From Bacilli bacterium (GTDB taxonomy: Bacteria > Bacillota_I > Bacilli_A > RF39 > UBA660): a stretch of 8,931 nt of DNA. The position numbers and the translations under genes were made by a program. Positions 5,610 through 8,931 of the stretch are shown piece after piece (within the stretch, counting starts at the first letter, position 1; every line of letters begins with the position of its first letter). Where the stretch lies: the NCBI GenBank assembly GCA_017888105.1, contig JAGHGS010000033.1:1-8931 (forward strand), written 5' to 3'. A model generated the notes under the pieces. That model was not told the DNA's origin. It searched no databases and worked only from the letters and a program-made list of their open reading frames with translations.

Positions 5610-6215
5610 ATGAAAAAGATTGGTATTGTCATTCGTGATTTTAATGAAAATGATAAAATGTTTGTTGGATGTCGTAAAGATGTAGTTGATGTATTTTTAA
5701 AATATCCAGGAGAAATTATTTTAATTCCTATCTATTTGGATTTTAATAAAGTTTTATCTTTGGTTAATTTATGTGATGGGATTGTTTTGACAGGTGGCAA
5801 TCATTTTCATACTAATGACTTTTTACTAGTAAATTACTTATATCAACAAGATATTCCAACTCTTGGTATTTGTCTTGGTATGCAAGCGATGGCACTTAGT
5901 TTTGGAAATGGTGAAGAAATAGATGCTTCTTCATTTCATCATAAAAAAAATAATGATACTCATCATATCATTATAAAGAAAAATACTTTACTTTCGGAGA
6001 TTGTTCAGGAAGAATGTATTTTAGTTAATAGTAGACATAAAACAGAAATATCTGGTACTGATTTAGATGTAAGCGCTAAAGCGGAAGATGGGGTAATAGA
6101 AGCAGTGGAAGATAAGCATAAACGTTTTTTCTTAGGTGTAGAGTGGCATCCTGAATCTTTAAATAATAAAAACAGTGATTTAATATTTGAGGCATTTATT
6201 AAATCACTTTATTAA
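5610..6215 (+). CDS. Class I glutamine amidotransferase, peptidase C26 (gamma-glutamyl hydrolase-like)
   Basis: The protein has 201 residues, somewhat shorter than the 230-250 usual for PuuD-type gamma-glutamyl-GABA hydrolases. The order of motifs fits this family: N-terminal strand MKKIGIVIR, DGIVLTGGNHFH (56-67, oxyanion loop), nucleophile elbow LGICLGMQAM with catalytic C88, VNSRHKTEI (139-147), and EWHPES (178-183) with H180 and E182 completing the triad. It probably cleaves a gamma-glutamyl amide bond; the actual substrate cannot be told, and no synthetase partner is adjacent. The start at 5610 lies right at the conserved first strand, so it is likely correct although no Shine-Dalgarno precedes it. 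Its 3' end overlaps the convergent adenosine deaminase gene by 12 bp. Confidence 0.85.
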   Translation: MKKIGIVIRDFNENDKMFVGCRKDVVDVFLKYPGEIILIPIYLDFNKVLSLVNLCDGIVLTGGNHFHTNDFLLVNYLYQQDIPTLGICLGMQAMALSFGNGEEIDASSFHHKKNNDTHHIIIKKNTLLSEIVQEECILVNSRHKTEISGTDLDVSAKAEDGVIEAVEDKHKRFFLGVEWHPESLNNKNSDLIFEAFIKSLY

Positions 6216-7148
6216 TACGTTTAGTAATTCTTGTTTTTCTAATTTGCTTATAAAAGCACACTCAATAGCATTTTTATTCATGATTATTAAGTCTTCATCC
6301 GTAAATTTAAAAGTATCTTTTAATTCTTCATAAGTTTCATTTAAAGTAATGTTTGATACTGTTCTATTGTCTGTGTTTAATGTTACTTTTATTCTTTTAT
6401 CAAATAGTTTTTTGATAGGATGATTATCTAGTTTGTTATACATATTGGTATCTAAATTACTTTTGGGGCATACTTCTAGGGCTATGTCTTTTTCTTTGAT
6501 TAAATTTAGAGCTTCCTCACTTTCTATCGCATGTACGCCATGCCCAATTCTTTTGGCTCCTAAGTTGATCGCATTTATGATGCTTAAAGCGCCATCAGCT
6601 TCACCAGCATGAATGGTAAAAGGAATATCTTCTTTTTTGGCTATATCAAATAATTCTTTGTAATCATTAACGGGATATTGAGCTTCATTTCCAGCTAGAT
6701 CAATTCCAACAACTCCTTGTCCTAAATATTTTTTGGCATATTTAATAACTTCTAGATTTTCTGCAAATGAATCACCACGCATCATACATAATATTAAATT
6801 AGTTTTCATTGGCACTTCTTTTAATCCTGTTAATATGGAAGTAATTATTTCATCTAAGGTAAGTCCTTGTTCTAAATGCTTATTTGGAGCAAAACGTATT
6901 TCTGCATAAATCACATTATCTTTTTGTAAGTCTTCAGCAAGTTCTTTTGATACTCTTACTAAATTTTCTTTTGTTTGCATAATTTTTAAAGGAATATCAA
7001 ATTTATCTAGATATTCCTTTAATGAATTTGTTTTATTAGATACGGTAGAAAGTTTGATAGCTTCTTCTAAACTAATATCTAATAGTTCACTAATTGTGGT
7101 TGGTCTTATACTTCCATCTAAATGAACATGTAATTCAATTTTTTTCAT
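6204..7148 (-). CDS. add: Adenosine deaminase
   Basis: The protein has 314 residues, close to normal for bacterial adenosine deaminases (about 330). It hydrolyses adenosine or deoxyadenosine to inosine and ammonia with a zinc ion, in cytoplasmic purine salvage. Zinc ligands and active-site residues are in place: ELHVHLDGS (H7, H9), HAGEAD (H180, E183), RIGHGVHA (H203), EVCPKSN (225-231) and NTDNRTVSN (258-266, D260). The usual TDD is TDN here, with N261 in place of the second aspartate, a variant I associate with a subgroup of Firmicutes enzymes. A related adenine or aminofutalosine deaminase cannot be fully excluded. The ATG overlaps the stop of the Hpt-REC gene (ATGA), with only a weak AAAGAGA upstream, so translation is probably coupled to that gene. 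Confidence 0.88.
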   Translation of the reverse strand: MKKIELHVHLDGSIRPTTISELLDISLEEAIKLSTVSNKTNSLKEYLDKFDIPLKIMQTKENLVRVSKELAEDLQKDNVIYAEIRFAPNKHLEQGLTLDEIITSILTGLKEVPMKTNLILCMMRGDSFAENLEVIKYAKKYLGQGVVGIDLAGNEAQYPVNDYKELFDIAKKEDIPFTIHAGEADGALSIINAINLGAKRIGHGVHAIESEEALNLIKEKDIALEVCPKSNLDTNMYNKLDNHPIKKLFDKRIKVTLNTDNRTVSNITLNETYEELKDTFKFTDEDLIIMNKNAIECAFISKLEKQELLNVLIK

Positions 7149-7888
7149 ATATTGTCTCTTTCATAAAAATTATTAATAGATGTTAGTATTCTTTTTATAT
7201 TATCTTCTGTAAATGGTTTATTTAGAACGTCTAATACTCCATAGTTGAATGATTTTTTAATTGCTTCCTCGCTATCATCGCCAGTTATTATGATAACGGG
7301 GATTTTATCCATTAAATTTTGTTCTTTTAAATATTCAAGAACTTCAAAACCATTTAAACTTGGCATATTTAGATCTAAAAGAATGGCATATAAATTATTG
7401 TTTTTAATTATTTCAATTGCTTCATTTCCATTTTTAGCTTTTAGAATACTAAATTCGTTGTGGATGCTTTTTTCTAGAAAATTTAAAATAATATTGGAAT
7501 CATCTGCTATTAATATTACTTTTTTTGAATCATCATTAAAATATTTATCTAAAAGATTCATGATTTTGTTTACTGTGTCAACTAAATTTTGATAGTTGTT
7601 TTCAATAAAATTAATATCATTTTCTTTTCCTTTTAATTCGTGAGCTAAGAAAACTTCTGCTTCTTTCGTAAAACCTAAATATTTGGCTTCACTTTTCATA
7701 CTATGAGCGATGATCGCATAATTTGCACAATCTTTGGTATTCTTATAAAATTCTAAATTACTTAATTTTTCTTTTAAAGAATCTTTAAATTCTAATAAAT
7801 TTTCATTATAAGAATCCATATCTCCCCAAAATTCTAAACTAGCATGTACATCTACATCATTGTTCACTAATAAGTCTACTTTTTCCAT
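7145..7888 (-). CDS. Hpt-REC phosphorelay protein without an output domain
   Basis: The protein has 247 residues. The N-terminal part (about 15-118) is all-helical with the Hpt-like signature AHSMKSEAKYLGF (61-73); H62 is the likely phospho-histidine, and serine replaces the usual glycine after H-x-x-K. The C-terminal part (about 122-241) is a full receiver: acidic pair D129/D130, phospho-acceptor D172 in LLDLNMP, T202 in IIITG and K224 in NKPF. No DNA-binding or enzymatic output follows. The upstream hybrid kinase ends three bases before this start, with GGGAGG (minus strand, 7899-7904) as Shine-Dalgarno inside its coding end. The set matches a kinase-REC-Hpt-REC relay. The adenosine deaminase start overlaps its stop. 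What the second receiver controls is not visible here. Confidence 0.85.
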   Translation of the reverse strand: MEKVDLLVNNDVDVHASLEFWGDMDSYNENLLEFKDSLKEKLSNLEFYKNTKDCANYAIIAHSMKSEAKYLGFTKEAEVFLAHELKGKENDINFIENNYQNLVDTVNKIMNLLDKYFNDDSKKVILIADDSNIILNFLEKSIHNEFSILKAKNGNEAIEIIKNNNLYAILLDLNMPSLNGFEVLEYLKEQNLMDKIPVIIITGDDSEEAIKKSFNYGVLDVLNKPFTEDNIKRILTSINNFYERDNI

Positions 7889-7891
7889 ACA

Positions 7892-8931
7892 CTATTTACC
7901 TCCCAAATACTTATTAATAACTTTATTTAGTAGTTTTCTATCAATTGGCTTTGATAGATAACTATTAAACCCAACACTTAAATATTTTTCATCGGTTCCT
8001 TCAATCGCATCAGCGGTTAAAGCAACAACTGGAGTTGAAAAATCTTCATGTTCTCTTAATTTGTAAAGAGTTTCAACACCATTCATTTTTGGCATCATTA
8101 TATCCATAAATATTAAATCATATTTTTTGTTATTAACTTTCTCTAGAGCTTCTTCGCCGTTGATTGCCGTATCAATTTCAAAGCTGTAAGGTTTCATTAA
8201 TGTTTGAGCAACTTTTAAATTGATTTTAGAATCATCGACGATTAATATTTTTTTGTCATTATATTGAATATAATTAATTTCTTCTTCTTCATGTTCATTT
8301 GATTCAGGAACTTCCATACTTATAATTTCTTGTTCTAAATAAATGCGGAAGGTTGATCCTTCTCCATATTTTGAGAATACAGTAATTCTTCCACCCATTA
8401 AATCGACAAGTCCTTTGGTGATGGCAAGCCCTAATCCTGTTCCTTCTGTAGTTGTGTTTTTGTCTTCATCAATTCGTTCAAATTTTCCAAAAATTGTTTC
8501 TAATTTTTCTTTTTTAATTCCCCGTCCAGTATCTTTTACAGAAATGTACATTAAACAAGTTTTGCTATCTAAACGATTAATGCAATTTACATTGAAAATA
8601 ATTTCACCTTTATCAGTATATTTTGCGGCATTGGTTAGAATATTTAATATGACCTGTTTTACTTTAGATACATCACCACGTAATATTCCAGGTAAATCTG
8701 GTGAGAATACCATTTTAAATTCAATTGGTTTTTCTTTAATACGTGGTAATACTAATTTTCTTAATCCATCAAATACTTCTCTCGGATGGTAGTTTTTAGG
8801 TATAATTTCAACTTTATTTGCTTCAATTTTAGAGATATCAAGAATACCATTTACAATTTCAAGCAGTTGTTTTGATGCATCAACAATATCGCCAGCATAT
8901 TCTTTTGTTTCTTTTAAATCGGTTGAATCAA
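7892..8931 (-). CDS. Hybrid sensor histidine kinase (HisKA-HATPase-REC), N-terminus outside the window
   Basis: The frame stays open to the right edge: 345 residues are visible and the internal ATG at 8713 is not the start. Numbering visible residues: 1-41 are the second helix of a HisKA dimerisation domain (LLEIVNGILDISKIE, 22-36), so the phospho-histidine lies beyond the window. The HATPase domain covers about 48-200, with N-box N96/N100 in LNILTNAAKY, G1 DTGRGI (133-138), FGKFERID (147-154) and G2 GTGLGLAI (163-170). An acidic linker follows (209-217). The receiver (about 227-341) has D232/D233, phospho-acceptor D276 in FMDIMMP, T305 in ALTA and K327 in LSKP. All expected catalytic residues are present. 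It probably passes phosphate from its own receiver to the Hpt of the next gene. Sensor domains and promoter are outside the window. Confidence 0.92.
   Translation of the reverse strand, partial: DSTDLKETKEYAGDIVDASKQLLEIVNGILDISKIEANKVEIIPKNYHPREVFDGLRKLVLPRIKEKPIEFKMVFSPDLPGILRGDVSKVKQVILNILTNAAKYTDKGEIIFNVNCINRLDSKTCLMYISVKDTGRGIKKEKLETIFGKFERIDEDKNTTTEGTGLGLAITKGLVDLMGGRITVFSKYGEGSTFRIYLEQEIISMEVPESNEHEEEEINYIQYNDKKILIVDDSKINLKVAQTLMKPYSFEIDTAINGEEALEKVNNKKYDLIFMDIMMPKMNGVETLYKLREHEDFSTPVVALTADAIEGTDEKYLSVGFNSYLSKPIDRKLLNKVINKYLGGK

Noticed and set aside
7245..7592. 115-codon plus-strand frame opposite the Hpt-REC gene
   Set aside because: It is antisense to a protein with an intact receiver domain and shows no motif or Shine-Dalgarno.
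8711..8713. Internal ATG as the start of a short kinase
   Set aside because: The frame continues to the right edge with clear HisKA helix sequence, so the gene is longer.
8343..8792. 149-codon plus-strand frame opposite the kinase
   Set aside because: It is antisense to the HATPase domain with all its boxes; the length is a chance effect of codon bias.
1..8931. TGA read as tryptophan (mollicute code)
   Set aside because: TGA ends several genes exactly at expected domain ends and overlaps (504, 3354, 6204, 7145), and tryptophans are TGG.
1..8931. CRISPR array, tRNA, rRNA, insertion sequence or prophage
   Set aside because: I saw no regularly spaced repeats, cloverleaf-like sequence, transposase or phage structural gene; the DUF5131 family's phage name alone is not evidence for a prophage.

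Overview
The window is about 8.9 kb of very AT-rich, gene-dense DNA. Low GC, Gram-positive style Shine-Dalgarno sites (GGAGG, AGGAGG, GGGAGG), a lipobox lipoprotein, membrane-anchored thioredoxin and PepSY proteins, and stop-start overlaps all suggest a low-GC Bacillota chromosome. An uncultured gut Bacilli, Erysipelotrichia or RF39-like lineage is plausible, but that is a guess from composition and gene content. TGA is used as a stop and TGG as tryptophan, so the genetic code looks standard.

Layout. Bases 1-504 hold the 3' part of a CFI-box protein cut by the left edge. Bases 505-777 are non-coding, with a perfect 11-bp tandem repeat, a GAAA-loop hairpin terminator and a promoter. Bases 778-2289 form a thiol-redox operon: CcdA, a membrane-anchored thioredoxin and a small lipoprotein. 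Bases 2356-4064 form a two-gene unit joined by an ATGA overlap: an MmcQ/YjbR plus EVE-like fusion followed by a DUF5131 (phage Gp37/Gp68) three-cysteine protein. Next come a single PPC/DUF296 gene (4099-4518), a pair encoding a triple-PepSY membrane protein and a two-helix membrane protein (4576-5582), and a class I glutamine amidotransferase of the C26 family (5610-6215). On the minus strand, read from the right edge, lie a hybrid histidine kinase (cut by the edge), an Hpt-REC protein and adenosine deaminase. The last two overlap by ATGA, and the deaminase converges on the amidotransferase with a 12-bp overlap.

How the genes fit together. CcdA would carry electrons across the membrane to the extracytoplasmic thioredoxin, and the operon's lipoprotein has exactly two cysteines beyond the lipidated one, so it may be a client. 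The kinase, its REC domain, the Hpt histidine and the second REC make a complete phosphorelay on paper, but no DNA-binding output domain is visible. The terminal co-translated gene is a purine enzyme instead.

The most interesting piece is the MmcQ/YjbR-EVE plus DUF5131 pair, a tightly coupled unit of a putative nucleic-acid reader and a putative metal-cluster protein of unknown activity. At the regulatory level, three genes share one promoter design: TGTTATAAT, then 5-6 nt, then the Shine-Dalgarno. A fourth gene looks leaderless. This suggests very short or absent 5' leaders.
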